Positions 1 to 8,826 of a stretch of 64,000 nucleotides of DNA are shown here, piece by piece (positions within the stretch are counted from its first letter, which is position 1; the number at the start of each line of letters is the position of its first letter). The notes beneath the pieces are model-generated. The model was given only the letters and a program-made list of their open reading frames with translations, was not told the origin of the DNA and ran no database searches. The position numbers and the translations under genes were made by a program. This stretch comes from Paenibacillus polymyxa (GTDB lineage: Bacteria; Bacillota; Bacilli; Paenibacillales; Paenibacillaceae): positions 4,693,501 through 4,757,500 of the forward strand of contig NZ_CP049783.1 in NCBI RefSeq assembly GCF_015710975.1, read 5' to 3'.

Positions 1-588
1 GATACAGATACGTGGTACGCAGGCGTATCACATCCTCAGGACAACCTATCAGATTGGAGCGGAGGTGCAGTTCGTTTTCAGAAGGAAGACGGACAGATCT
101 CGCGTGCCAAATTCAAGCTACTGGAAGCAGAAGCAACGTTCGGCATTGATTTTAGCGCTTTCCATCAGGGACTGGATATTGGGGCAGCACCGGGTGGATG
201 GACTTCCTTCTTGCTGGAGCGTGGACTGAAAGTTACAGCGGTTGATCCGGCCAAGATGGAGCCATCGCTGATGAAGTACGCCAATCTGACATTTTTGCGT
301 AAAAATGCAAGTGAAGTCAAATTTAAAGAGAATTCGTTCGATCTGCTGGTTTGTGATATGAGTTGGAGTCCAAAACAGATGGCAAGGCTCGTTACTGATT
401 TACTGTATAGTTTGCGGAGTGGTGGTACGGCTATCGTAACAGTCAAGCTAATGCATAAAAAGCCCTTGGCGCTTATTCATGATGTGATTGCTTCCTTTGA
501 GGAGTCCGGCATGCAGATTCAGCGAGCCAAACAGCTTTTCCATAACCGAGATGAGATTACCCTGTATATGATCAAGTATGGAAAATAA
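1..588 (+). CDS. FtsJ/RlmM-like SAM-dependent RNA methyltransferase (5' end outside window)
   Basis: The reading frame is open from base 1 to the TAA at 586-588, so only about the last 195 residues are present. The visible part is a Rossmann-fold methyltransferase. The SAM-binding glycine motif GAAPGGWTS is at about codons 61-69 and is followed by an acidic strand end (VTAVDP). LLVCDMSW further on fits the conserved Asp strand of FtsJ/RrmJ-type 2'-O-ribose methyltransferases, and a later lysine (VTVKL) fits the catalytic K-D-K-E arrangement. This family, including RlmM-like proteins, methylates rRNA ribose. The specific RNA target cannot be read from the sequence. A shorter in-frame ATG at 211 lies after the SAM motif and cannot be the true start. 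Confidence 0.8.
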   Translation, partial: DTDTWYAGVSHPQDNLSDWSGGAVRFQKEDGQISRAKFKLLEAEATFGIDFSAFHQGLDIGAAPGGWTSFLLERGLKVTAVDPAKMEPSLMKYANLTFLRKNASEVKFKENSFDLLVCDMSWSPKQMARLVTDLLYSLRSGGTAIVTVKLMHKKPLALIHDVIASFEESGMQIQRAKQLFHNRDEITLYMIKYGK

Positions 589-591
589 TTC

Positions 592-620
592 TTTACAATA
601 GATGCAGTGTGCTATATAAT
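592..620 (+). promoter_or_regulatory. Sigma-A promoter upstream of the Tad-like operon
   Basis: TTTACA at 592-597 and a perfect TATAAT at 615-620 are separated by exactly 17 bases, giving a predicted start near 627. It begins 4 bases after the methyltransferase stop codon. It is the only strong promoter seen before the kinase gene at 767. Confidence 0.65.
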
Positions 621-662
621 AAATCCAAATTGTTCCTTTAAAAAATATTTGTATTAAATCAA

Positions 663-735
663 GGGAAAGCATCCCGCGAAAATTGTTTTCATGTCATTAT
701 GAAGACTTCATTTTGCGGTGGCTTTCCCTTTTTTG
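663..735 (+). terminator. Long imperfect hairpin with U-tract in the leader of the Tad-like operon
   Basis: The outer stem GGGAAAGC (663-670) pairs with GCTTTCCC (721-728). A second, bulged stem of CCGC.AAAAT type lies inside it and a small TTCAT/ATGAA helix near the tip. Six T follow at 729-734. It can serve as the methyltransferase terminator. It also lies between the promoter at 592-620 and the ribosome binding site at 752-759, so transcription of the operon must pass through it. Confidence 0.7.
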
Positions 736-766
736 CGTTGTCTGCTTGTAGAAGGGAGGTAAGAGA

Positions 767-2260
767 ATGATGAATCAACCATCACAATTAGAGTTCGGGT
801 CAATTGTCGGTGAACGTTACCGAATTATTCGTACGTTAGGTTCGGGAGGCATGAGCCGCGTGTTCATGGCCGAAGATTTAAAGCTGCCGGGCAAGCATTG
901 GGCAGTGAAGGAGTCGATTGCCGATCCAAAAATAATGAAGATTGTACGGACGGAAGCCGAAATGTTGATTTCGCTAAGCCATCCACGTTTACCGAGGATT
1001 GTTGATTTTTTTGAATATCCTCCATCTGGTGCGGTATATCTGGTTATGGACTACATCGAAGGAATTACACTGGAAGCATACATGAGGGGATACCAAGGCT
1101 GTATTCCACAGGAGCAAATCATTCCATTCGCTCTGCAGGTACTGGATGTACTTGATTATTTGCATACCCGCCAATTGCCAGTCATTTATCGGGACCTCAA
1201 GCCGGCGAATATTATGCTGACACCGGAAATGGAATTTAAACTGATCGATTTTGGGATAGCGAGGAGCTATAAGTCCGAGCTGGATCAGGATACGATAAAG
1301 CTGGGCACAGTGGGCTTTGCTGCCCCAGAGCAATATGGAACAGGACAGACGGATGCTCGCTCGGACCTGTACAGTCTAGGGGCGTTACTATTGTATCTAT
1401 GTACAGGTGGTAAATATAGCGAGTGGACAGCAGGAGTTGAAGGGTATATTCGCGGGGAATTGCCTCGACATTTGATTCCGATAATTCGAAAGCTGCTGCG
1501 GCATCATCCTGAGGAACGATTTCAGTCTGCTGAGGAGGTCATTGGAGAACTGAGGCGCAGTGCTAATTTTCAGTCTGCTCAACCAGGGAAATCTGTTAGT
1601 AATGCTTCATCGGATTATGCTGGAACAAGGGTAGTGGCAGTGTTGGGTGTGTCTTCCGGCTCCGGTGCTACGCACACAGCAATTGCAGTGAGCCACTACT
1701 TGGCTCGAAAGACCCACTCCGTAGCCTTGGTTGAGCTGCATAGTACAGCTAAGGCATTTGCCCGACTGCAAGAAGTCGTGGAAGGCATACCTGTTGGACA
1801 AGCAAGTTCAAGTCGGCGTTTTGAAGTCGATGGAGTTCATTATTGGCGGCAAACATCTCGTGCAGATGTCATTTCCTTGCTGGGAGGATCCTACAGATTT
1901 ATCGTACTGGACTTGGGGAATGGGCAGGACAATGAACGACTGGAAGAATTTTTGAGAGCCGATTATCCGCTAGTTGTTGGCTCAGGGGCCGAATGGAGAG
2001 TTCAGGATATAACGGGTCTAGCCCGATCTCTTCAGCGTCATCCGCAACACAAATGGAATTACTGCTTGCCATTGGCACCCTCGGGAGCTGTCCGCAGGTT
2101 ACGAAAGGAGCTAGATCACGATAAAGTATTTGCGCTGCCGTTCCATTCAGATCCTTTCGAACGGGATGATGAAATGGATCAGGTATTGGACGAGCTTTTT
2201 CGTGGAGTCATTACAGACACTCGGAAAAGACGTTTCAGATTCCTTAAACAGCAGCACTAA
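767..2260 (+). CDS. Ser/Thr protein kinase fused to a TadZ/CpaE-like P-loop domain
   Basis: The 497-residue protein has two parts. Residues about 18-270 are a Hanks-type kinase: glycine loop GSGGMS (25-30), ATP-binding Lys48 in AVKE, catalytic loop YRDLKPAN with Asp143 and Asn148 (Tyr replaces the usual His of HRD), DFG at 161-163 and an APEQYG activation segment. All core catalytic residues are present, so it should be active. Residues about 289-497 form a MinD/TadZ-like domain whose P-loop reads GVSSGSGATHT (294-304). It has no lysine before the T, as is also seen in TadZ/CpaE proteins. AAGGGAGG at 752-759 supports the ATG at 767. It is the first gene of a Tad-like locus, and the fusion suggests phosphorylation control of assembly or localisation (inference). 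No membrane segment or PASTA repeats are seen. Confidence 0.85.
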   Translation: MMNQPSQLEFGSIVGERYRIIRTLGSGGMSRVFMAEDLKLPGKHWAVKESIADPKIMKIVRTEAEMLISLSHPRLPRIVDFFEYPPSGAVYLVMDYIEGITLEAYMRGYQGCIPQEQIIPFALQVLDVLDYLHTRQLPVIYRDLKPANIMLTPEMEFKLIDFGIARSYKSELDQDTIKLGTVGFAAPEQYGTGQTDARSDLYSLGALLLYLCTGGKYSEWTAGVEGYIRGELPRHLIPIIRKLLRHHPEERFQSAEEVIGELRRSANFQSAQPGKSVSNASSDYAGTRVVAVLGVSSGSGATHTAIAVSHYLARKTHSVALVELHSTAKAFARLQEVVEGIPVGQASSSRRFEVDGVHYWRQTSRADVISLLGGSYRFIVLDLGNGQDNERLEEFLRADYPLVVGSGAEWRVQDITGLARSLQRHPQHKWNYCLPLAPSGAVRRLRKELDHDKVFALPFHSDPFERDDEMDQVLDELFRGVITDTRKRRFRFLKQQH

Positions 2261-2300
2261 ATAGGCAGGTATATATCTAAAGAGGTAGGGGAGAAGCTGT

Positions 2301-3278
2301 GTGTCCAAGCTAAGAAAAAGCAGCAAACAAAAAATATACGCAGGTTGTGTTGGCGCGGGTATTGTAGGCATGATCTTTGTGGGCTACCTTATGGTGAATA
2401 TCCATCAAATGAGTGAGATCAGGAAGCAGGCAAAGGTGGAGGCAGAGCAGAAATGGAAACTGTATGAACAAGAGCAACGGACTGCGAAAACAGGCTGGGC
2501 GGTTGTTCGTGACATTTCACCGGGCGAGCAGATTACATCTAATGATTTGAAGGGAATTAAGGTTCCTGGTTCTCAAGCCCCGTCTAATTTGTTGACAAAT
2601 AAAAGTGAAGTTTCTCGCACTACAGCTAAGATAGAATTAAAAAAAGGAGCTGTGCTTACATCAGCTATGATTACTGCTGATGAACCCACACCTAAGGATC
2701 TACGCAACCGTGAGTTAAAAGTGGTGGTACTGCCCAGCAGTCTGAAGCCAGGGGACGAGGTAGATATTCGCATTCAATTTCCAACAGGTCAGGATTACAT
2801 TCTATTATCCAAAAAGAAGATTTCTCGGCTAGAAGGCCCAACCGTATGGGTTACTATGAATGAGCAGGAAATACTATCCCTTTCGAGTGCTATTGTAGAT
2901 GCCTATCTGCATAAAGCATCCATCTATGCTCTGACATATGTAGATCCCCAATTTCAGCCCAAGGCTATACCGACCTATCCGCCTAATGCACAGGTGTTAG
3001 CGTTAATGAATAGTGATCCGAATTTAGTCCGTGTTGCTGAACAAAAACTGTCAAAGCAGCTACGAAATTCTCTAGAAAATGCAATTAATTCATCAAACAA
3101 TGTGATTTCGACACCTGTGGAAAAAGGTCTAAGTGAGGAGGTTGCAGCTCAGCATGCAGGCACAACTATTGAAGATGCAGTAAGTGGAATTGATGATACA
3201 GGGAGTGAGGAACAGGACCACGAAGAACAAACGAAGATTATAACGCAGGGTGGTAGCTCTGATCCGTATGCCAAATAA
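2301..3278 (+). CDS. CpaB/RcpC-like SAF-domain membrane protein
   Basis: A 325-residue protein starting at GTG 2301 behind a GGTAGGGGAG ribosome binding site. A single membrane helix (about residues 13-33) is followed by a charged stretch and then a SAF-type domain (about 66-125, with AVVRDISPGEQI and an LKKGAVLTSAM repeat of the fold). This matches CpaB/RcpC, which in Gram-negative Tad systems helps assemble the Flp pilus. In a Gram-positive there is no outer membrane, so the protein should project from the cytoplasmic membrane into the wall. The C-terminal third is low-complexity, acidic and Asn/Ser-rich and may be flexible. It lies 40 bases after the kinase gene in the same operon. Confidence 0.7.
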   Translation: MSKLRKSSKQKIYAGCVGAGIVGMIFVGYLMVNIHQMSEIRKQAKVEAEQKWKLYEQEQRTAKTGWAVVRDISPGEQITSNDLKGIKVPGSQAPSNLLTNKSEVSRTTAKIELKKGAVLTSAMITADEPTPKDLRNRELKVVVLPSSLKPGDEVDIRIQFPTGQDYILLSKKKISRLEGPTVWVTMNEQEILSLSSAIVDAYLHKASIYALTYVDPQFQPKAIPTYPPNAQVLALMNSDPNLVRVAEQKLSKQLRNSLENAINSSNNVISTPVEKGLSEEVAAQHAGTTIEDAVSGIDDTGSEEQDHEEQTKIITQGGSSDPYAK

Positions 3279-3300
3279 ATGAGAGAAAAGGAACGGAAGT

Positions 3301-4014
3301 ATGAAAACATGGATATTTGCCGGTCTTTGTGACAAAAGCGATACTTTATTATACATCAGCAGCGTATTGGCAGCTTCAGGCCAACAGGTACTGCTTGTGG
3401 ACGCTACACTGCGGGGACAATATCGGTACAGCATAGGAATGCTCGATAAACCACTACCCATTACACAGTTTTGTGGATTCGATGTGGCGATTGGATTTAC
3501 AGCATGGGAAGATCTGCATATCGGTATGCTGGCTGATCAAAAGGCAGAACAGACTTATGACATTGTTATTTTGGATGTAGAGCTACCTGATTTTTGTCCA
3601 ATTTCTGTTTGGAAAATTTCGGAACTCCGGGTTTGGGTCAGTGATTATAGCCACATGCTAATGCACAGCGGACAGAATTGGCTTGAGCATTTGTTTGGCC
3701 AACCTGGATTTCCCAAAGATCTTGTATTTCACAAGCTATTTATACAGGCAGTGGATTGCGGTGTGGAGGAGGCGTATTTGTGGGAATACATGAATCGCTT
3801 TCCTGCCTTATGGCAACCAGAGCCGTATGTACTGCCATGGGATGAAGGACAGCTTGCTCTAAAGCTGGAAAATGAGCATAAAAAACAGCTTCTGTTAAAA
3901 CCTCTATCCAGAATATATAAGAGAGAATTGTGCCGTTGTATTGGAGAATGGATGAGTTGGGAGATAAAAGAAAGTCGTCGTGCGCTAAAGCGTGCGGAAA
4001 GGAGGAGAGCATGA
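3301..4014 (+). CDS. MinD/ParA-fold protein with degenerate P-loop, Tad-like locus
   Basis: 237 residues. The N-terminus (MKTWIFAGLCDKSDTLLYIS) has the strand-loop-helix pattern of a MinD/ParA ATPase and is followed by QVLLVDAT, the usual second strand of that fold, and later VILDVE. The loop contains none of the KGGxGKT consensus residues needed for phosphate binding, so nucleotide hydrolysis is doubtful. The C-terminal 60 residues are basic and helical. It lies between the cpaB-like and tadZ-like genes and its stop overlaps the next start (ATGA at 4011-4014), implying translational coupling. It may be a diverged TadZ partner. No database family was recognised with certainty. Confidence 0.55.
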   Translation: MKTWIFAGLCDKSDTLLYISSVLAASGQQVLLVDATLRGQYRYSIGMLDKPLPITQFCGFDVAIGFTAWEDLHIGMLADQKAEQTYDIVILDVELPDFCPISVWKISELRVWVSDYSHMLMHSGQNWLEHLFGQPGFPKDLVFHKLFIQAVDCGVEEAYLWEYMNRFPALWQPEPYVLPWDEGQLALKLENEHKKQLLLKPLSRIYKRELCRCIGEWMSWEIKESRRALKRAERRRA

Positions 4015-4868
4015 GCACCATTTTGTTTTGGAGCCCCACTAAGGGAGCGAGTGGAAGTAGCTCATTAGCGGCAGCAATAGCAATTACCATAGGTAATTTA
4101 TATAGAGGAAGACTTTTGTTGACTCATTTGGGCCGTAGGCATACCGGTATTGAATCAGGATTTCCTATACAGGAGTATGGCATGGACAATCCAAGTCTAC
4201 AGATTCAGGAAGGGGGCTGGGATGCTGTTTCACGTTTAGTTCTGAGAGGGACGCTGTCTAGAGAAAATATTCGTAACTATACGACACCTGTACTAGAACA
4301 CACTCTGGATGTACTTGAGGGAACCTCTGCTTTTGGAGCTGCACCGCCGCTACTTTCCCCTGATCTTGTAAAAGTGGTAATTGATACAGCGAATCAATAT
4401 TATGATTTAACGCTGATTGATGCAGGGAGTGGAGTAGGCTGGGGGGCTGTACAGCATGAAGCATGTGCACAAGCCAAACTGGCCGTTCTTTCGCTCACTC
4501 AGAATATGCGTGAGTTGGACGCTTATTTTGAATCTGTGTCTCCATTATCCACATATTCGTCATTACCCATATTAGTTGTCCTTGGAAAATATGATGTGCA
4601 TTCACAAGCGAATGAAGCGAATATCCGCAGGAGATATGGCTACAAGGGTACTTTGCTTACAGTCCCTTACAGCACCGACTTTATGGATGCATGGAACCGC
4701 AGGGATGTGATTGGTCATGTGCAACGCGAGGTGCGAAGTGGAAAAGAGCAGCAACGTAAGCCTTTTATGTCTGTAGGATGGGCGCAGAGCATACGGCAGA
4801 TTAGCAAAGCTATTCTGGAGGCGGCAGAGTCCGATCTTCGGCTCAAGGCTTTGGAGAGGGGCGCTTAA
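4011..4868 (+). CDS. TadZ/CpaE-like atypical MinD-family protein
   Basis: Start taken at ATG 4011, preceded by GGAAAGGAGG, rather than an upstream in-frame ATG inside the previous gene; this gives 285 residues. The N-terminus ILFWSPTKGASGSSSLAAAI has the glycine-rich loop and following helix of MinD/ParA proteins, but Ser replaces the Walker lysine, as is common in TadZ/CpaE. Later strands LTLIDAGSGVGWG and LAVLSLTQN fit the switch regions. TadZ proteins mark the site of pilus assembly at the membrane. This is the third MinD-like domain of the locus. The stop codon shares one base with the start of the CpaF-like ATPase (TAATG). Confidence 0.65.
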   Translation: MSTILFWSPTKGASGSSSLAAAIAITIGNLYRGRLLLTHLGRRHTGIESGFPIQEYGMDNPSLQIQEGGWDAVSRLVLRGTLSRENIRNYTTPVLEHTLDVLEGTSAFGAAPPLLSPDLVKVVIDTANQYYDLTLIDAGSGVGWGAVQHEACAQAKLAVLSLTQNMRELDAYFESVSPLSTYSSLPILVVLGKYDVHSQANEANIRRRYGYKGTLLTVPYSTDFMDAWNRRDVIGHVQREVRSGKEQQRKPFMSVGWAQSIRQISKAILEAAESDLRLKALERGA

Positions 4869-6703
4869 TGCTGTCCGCTCATATGCTCAACGGATTAATT
4901 ATTACCTGCATTGTGCTACTGTGCATCGTACTGATTATTTTTAAATATCAAGGAAATCTTCACTCGCAACATTCAGCTCTTCGGGTAGAACCAAAGAGCG
5001 AAGATGCCACATTCGAAACATTGATAGAGTATATCAAAAATGCGCTTCATGAACTAAGTCATAGCCAGATGGCGGATGCCGGATTACATGAAGAGGAATA
5101 TAGGCGGCGTATCCATCAAAGGGCAGAACTACGAAGGGCGTTAAAGGACTGTGCCAATGGCAGCAGTGGAGATAAACGTTTTGTTAAAAATCTGATGAGT
5201 GAGCTTCTGATTAACGGTTACGGATTGAACGAGAAAATCGCCGATACTGTTATGCCATTCTCCAGACCTGAGTTGTTTAGCACACAAGATCAATTCGAAA
5301 TTATTTTTTACCAATATCAGCAGAAATTTGGCGCGGATGCATTATCACGTTTGCTGGATACTTATGACTTAGCCGAAATGAGGTATTCACAGCAAGGTGA
5401 AGAGGATGGAAGCTATTTCGTAACGACAGAGGATATCCGCTATATCTATGACTGTGAATACCGTTTCCTTTCCTTTATGGAGAAAGTGGATATTATTGTG
5501 CAGCGGATTTATCAACATTACAAAGGTTTTTCTGTCATTGATGATATTCGTGACCAGAGAATCGATGGTGTAAGTGGGGGTGTAAGTGGTGTGCCGGAAG
5601 GGAGTATTTCTTCATCACCACAGTGGCCTTCAGATAGGTATGCATTTGAACAAACCTCTGCGCCCATAATGAATGGATATGAGAGTGTATGGATTTTCTA
5701 CAAAGGTAAAACTATCCACCTTTCATTCCTCTCCTTTGGATCGGAACGTGAGCTTAAAAGGGTATGTCAAAATATTTACAAATACAATTACCCAGGACAG
5801 CTCTCTGAAGCGAATGGTTATAAGGTCAATGAAATGAAGGATGGATCACGGGTAGTAGTAGTGCGCCCTCCTTTCTCTGAATCATGGGCTTTCTTTGTTC
5901 GTAAATTTGATATTCAAAGCGCTTCGCTCGAACAGTTAATTAGGGGACAAAACGCTGATGTTCCAATCCAGCTACTATCATATCTAATGAAAGGCAGTCG
6001 GATTACTGCAATTACAGGTGCGCAGGGTTCAGGTAAGACAACATTGTTAATGGCGATGGTCAAGCATATTTACGCTTCGTATACGCTTCGCGTTCAGGAA
6101 ATGGCCTTTGAACTGCATCTACGCAGCATTTACAGTCGCCGTAATATTCTTACTTTTCGAGAAACAGATCACATTTCAGGGCAACAAGGTCTTGACTTGC
6201 AGAAAAAAACAGATGGAACCGTTAATATTCTAGGCGAAGTAGCGAGTGATGAAGTAGCTGCTTGGATGATTCAAATGTCGCAGGTTGCTAGTTTGTTTAC
6301 TATTTTTACTCACCATGCTAAAACATTTCGTGATCTTGTATTTTCACTTCGTAATTCACTGCTCAAAACAGGAGTATTTCAGCATGAAGGTATTGCTGAA
6401 GAACAGGTAGTGCATGTCATTAACTTTGATGTTCATCTCAAGCGTGATGCGCAAGGGCGGCGTTATATCGAACGGATCACAGAATGTGTACCGCGTAACC
6501 CAGAGCATACGAATGTAGGTCCCAATGCTTCATCGAGCTATAGCTACCGCCATGTTATGGAATATCGAAATGGAAGCTATATACCAATGGAGCCCTTAAC
6601 AGCTAAAAGTGTAGAAGAAATGTGTGAGCAGATGAATGCAAACGATGCGGCAGATTTCCGCAGTTTTTTGACCCGCTATTGGGAGGAAGACTATGAGTCT
6701 TAA
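4868..6703 (+). CDS. CpaF/TadA-like secretion ATPase
   Basis: 611 residues. An N-terminal membrane helix (about 8-25) is unusual for this normally soluble family. The middle region has the N-terminal domain of CpaF/TadA-type type II/IV secretion ATPases. Walker A is GAQGSGKTT at 384-392. The Walker B/Asp-box region reads ILGEVASDEV (about 454-463), where typical CpaF has a GEVRG pattern, and a His-box equivalent FTIFTHHAKT follows about 20 residues on. The catalytic elements are present but diverged. It should power assembly of a pilus or pseudopilus with the membrane protein encoded next, whose start overlaps by 11 bases. The family is about 400-500 residues, so this protein is extended at the N-terminus. 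Confidence 0.8.
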   Translation: MLSAHMLNGLIITCIVLLCIVLIIFKYQGNLHSQHSALRVEPKSEDATFETLIEYIKNALHELSHSQMADAGLHEEEYRRRIHQRAELRRALKDCANGSSGDKRFVKNLMSELLINGYGLNEKIADTVMPFSRPELFSTQDQFEIIFYQYQQKFGADALSRLLDTYDLAEMRYSQQGEEDGSYFVTTEDIRYIYDCEYRFLSFMEKVDIIVQRIYQHYKGFSVIDDIRDQRIDGVSGGVSGVPEGSISSSPQWPSDRYAFEQTSAPIMNGYESVWIFYKGKTIHLSFLSFGSERELKRVCQNIYKYNYPGQLSEANGYKVNEMKDGSRVVVVRPPFSESWAFFVRKFDIQSASLEQLIRGQNADVPIQLLSYLMKGSRITAITGAQGSGKTTLLMAMVKHIYASYTLRVQEMAFELHLRSIYSRRNILTFRETDHISGQQGLDLQKKTDGTVNILGEVASDEVAAWMIQMSQVASLFTIFTHHAKTFRDLVFSLRNSLLKTGVFQHEGIAEEQVVHVINFDVHLKRDAQGRRYIERITECVPRNPEHTNVGPNASSSYSYRHVMEYRNGSYIPMEPLTAKSVEEMCEQMNANDAADFRSFLTRYWEEDYES

Positions 6704-8777
6704 AGAAATTTTATTGTGGGTTTTGCTTATATCAGGTGGGGGATTTGCAGTTCTATATACAGCTTTGTATGGGTTGCATAAGCATAAGAGCTATGCAGTC
6801 TTCAGAGGTAGAATTTATTCTGTACAGGAAGCACGAAAGGGAAAAGCGGTACTTCAACGGGAACTTCAAACTTTAATGCATAAATTGTATACGCTGTGTA
6901 TGAGGGTCCCTATCACAGCTGGATACATCACAAGTGTACGTAAGCGACTAGCTGGTCAGCATGCATACGATGAGTATAAGCTTCGTCTGCAGACCATGAA
7001 GATGATACTGTTCATTTGGGGGGCTTTTGCTTGCAGCGGCGTTGTGCTATTGATGATGAAACCAGGAATAGAGTTTGCTGTATTGGCCGTTTTATGCGGA
7101 GTGGTAATCAACAGCCTTATTATAGACGTGACCACTAGTCAAATGGAAAAAAGGCTACTTGGGCAAATGATCGAATTGTTCGCCAATGTACGTCATCACT
7201 ATCATCAGCACGGTATGGTGGAAGAAGCCATATCCGAAGCAGCCGATTTAGCAGAGGCAGAGGCTGGAAGACATGCACGGCTCATCCATGAGGCGCTGAC
7301 AGATGCTGATCCCCACGAGGCCCTCGAAAGATATTATGAATCAGCTCCAAATCGGTTTTTAAAAGCCTTTGCTGGTATCTCGTATATGGTCATGGAGTTT
7401 GGTGATCGGGTTGAGGATGGTAGTTCCATTTATTTAAAGGGGCTAAGCAGTCTTGCACGCGAAATCCAGTTGGACTTGCTGAGGAGAAATAAACTGGACT
7501 ACCTGCTAAAAAGTTTAAACGTGATCGCTCTGGCCCCTGTTTTCTTTACTACCCCAATCGAGAGATGGGCGAGATCCAGCTTTCCATCCATGGATGAGTT
7601 TTATCAGGGGAAATTGGGTTATATCACAAAATTGACCGTTTACATTGTTATCATCCTATCCTACTTTCTGTTACAGAAACTGCAACAGTCCGACGAGACA
7701 GGATATCGTGCGGGTAAAGGGCGGAGGGTGTGGGAGCAGAGGTTATATCGTATGCCCATCATTCGTAATATGGTGGAATCTCTAATTCCTCGGCAGCATA
7801 TGTCATCTTATTTCCAGATAACCCGACTCTTAAAGGAAAGTGGTGCGGAGGTAAAGCTCGAGTGGCTCTACATACGCAGAATTGCTCTTTTTATCTTAGG
7901 ATTAGTGCTTAGTATTAGTACTATATTTGTTTTACATGGAGCTGAAAAAACGCTTATCCTTCACGCGCCAGTACAATCGGGGCGAATGTTTGGACGTTTA
8001 AGTCCGACAGAGGAAAAGGAAGCTTTGAAGCAGAGTGAGATTGACCGTAAAATCATGCAAATGTTGAACATGAAAGCGGACAGCACATACGAGCGAACGT
8101 ACGCTTCTTTAGAACATTATGCTAATGGCACAGCTACTCCCGAGCAGCTATCAAGGAATACTCATCGAATTCTCCAAAAACTGAAAGATTGGAATGAAGA
8201 ATATATAAAGTGGTGGGAAGTACTGATTAGTATGATTGCAGGGTATGTAGCCTACCAAATGCCCATACTTTTATTATATTTGCAACGGAAAATGCGTCAT
8301 TTGGACATGAAGCATGAGGTCTATCAGTTTCAAACGGTTATTTCCATTTTACGGGTTATGGAACGAATGTCTGTCGAGGAAATATTGGAGTGGCTGAATA
8401 GATTTTCAGTAATCCTCAAAAGACCTCTGCAAAAATGTCTGCTTCATTATGAACATGGGCCAGAGGCGGCTCTCGATTTGTTGAAAGAAGAAGCACCTTT
8501 GCCGGAATTTCAACGTCTGGTGGACAAGCTCCATTTATCTTTGGGTAAAATTACCATTAGAGAGGCATTTGATGATTTGGAATCCCATATGTCCTACTAT
8601 TTTGAACAAAGAAAACAGGAGTATGAAAAAATAATAGACAGCAAGGCGATCTGGGGGAGGATGATTGGTTTTGCCCCAATGTATGGTCTTATCTTTTTAT
8701 ATTTGGTAATTCCACTGATTGGAATGAGCTTTGTTCAAATGGATAGCTATTATGAGCAAATACAAAAAATTCAGTAA
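6693..8777 (+). CDS. Fused TadB-TadC-like double type II secretion F-domain membrane protein
   Basis: 694 residues, about twice the length of TadB or TadC. Eight likely membrane helices are seen near residues 6-26, 103-121, 126-144, 272-290, 318-335, 396-418, 508-530 and 658-685. Between the helices lie two cytoplasmic helical regions resembling T2SF (GspF-type) domains, about 150-270 and about 535-655. In Tad systems TadB and TadC are separate inner-membrane platform proteins that work with CpaF. Here both appear joined in one chain. This is inferred from length and topology, as sequence similarity is weak. It overlaps the CpaF-like gene and is followed by the small pilin-like genes. Confidence 0.6.
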   Translation: MSLKEILLWVLLISGGGFAVLYTALYGLHKHKSYAVFRGRIYSVQEARKGKAVLQRELQTLMHKLYTLCMRVPITAGYITSVRKRLAGQHAYDEYKLRLQTMKMILFIWGAFACSGVVLLMMKPGIEFAVLAVLCGVVINSLIIDVTTSQMEKRLLGQMIELFANVRHHYHQHGMVEEAISEAADLAEAEAGRHARLIHEALTDADPHEALERYYESAPNRFLKAFAGISYMVMEFGDRVEDGSSIYLKGLSSLAREIQLDLLRRNKLDYLLKSLNVIALAPVFFTTPIERWARSSFPSMDEFYQGKLGYITKLTVYIVIILSYFLLQKLQQSDETGYRAGKGRRVWEQRLYRMPIIRNMVESLIPRQHMSSYFQITRLLKESGAEVKLEWLYIRRIALFILGLVLSISTIFVLHGAEKTLILHAPVQSGRMFGRLSPTEEKEALKQSEIDRKIMQMLNMKADSTYERTYASLEHYANGTATPEQLSRNTHRILQKLKDWNEEYIKWWEVLISMIAGYVAYQMPILLLYLQRKMRHLDMKHEVYQFQTVISILRVMERMSVEEILEWLNRFSVILKRPLQKCLLHYEHGPEAALDLLKEEAPLPEFQRLVDKLHLSLGKITIREAFDDLESHMSYYFEQRKQEYEKIIDSKAIWGRMIGFAPMYGLIFLYLVIPLIGMSFVQMDSYYEQIQKIQ

Positions 8778-8826
8778 GTAAGTTCAATAATGCTTAACCA
8801 ATATTACTAGTTGAGGAGAGAAAAAG

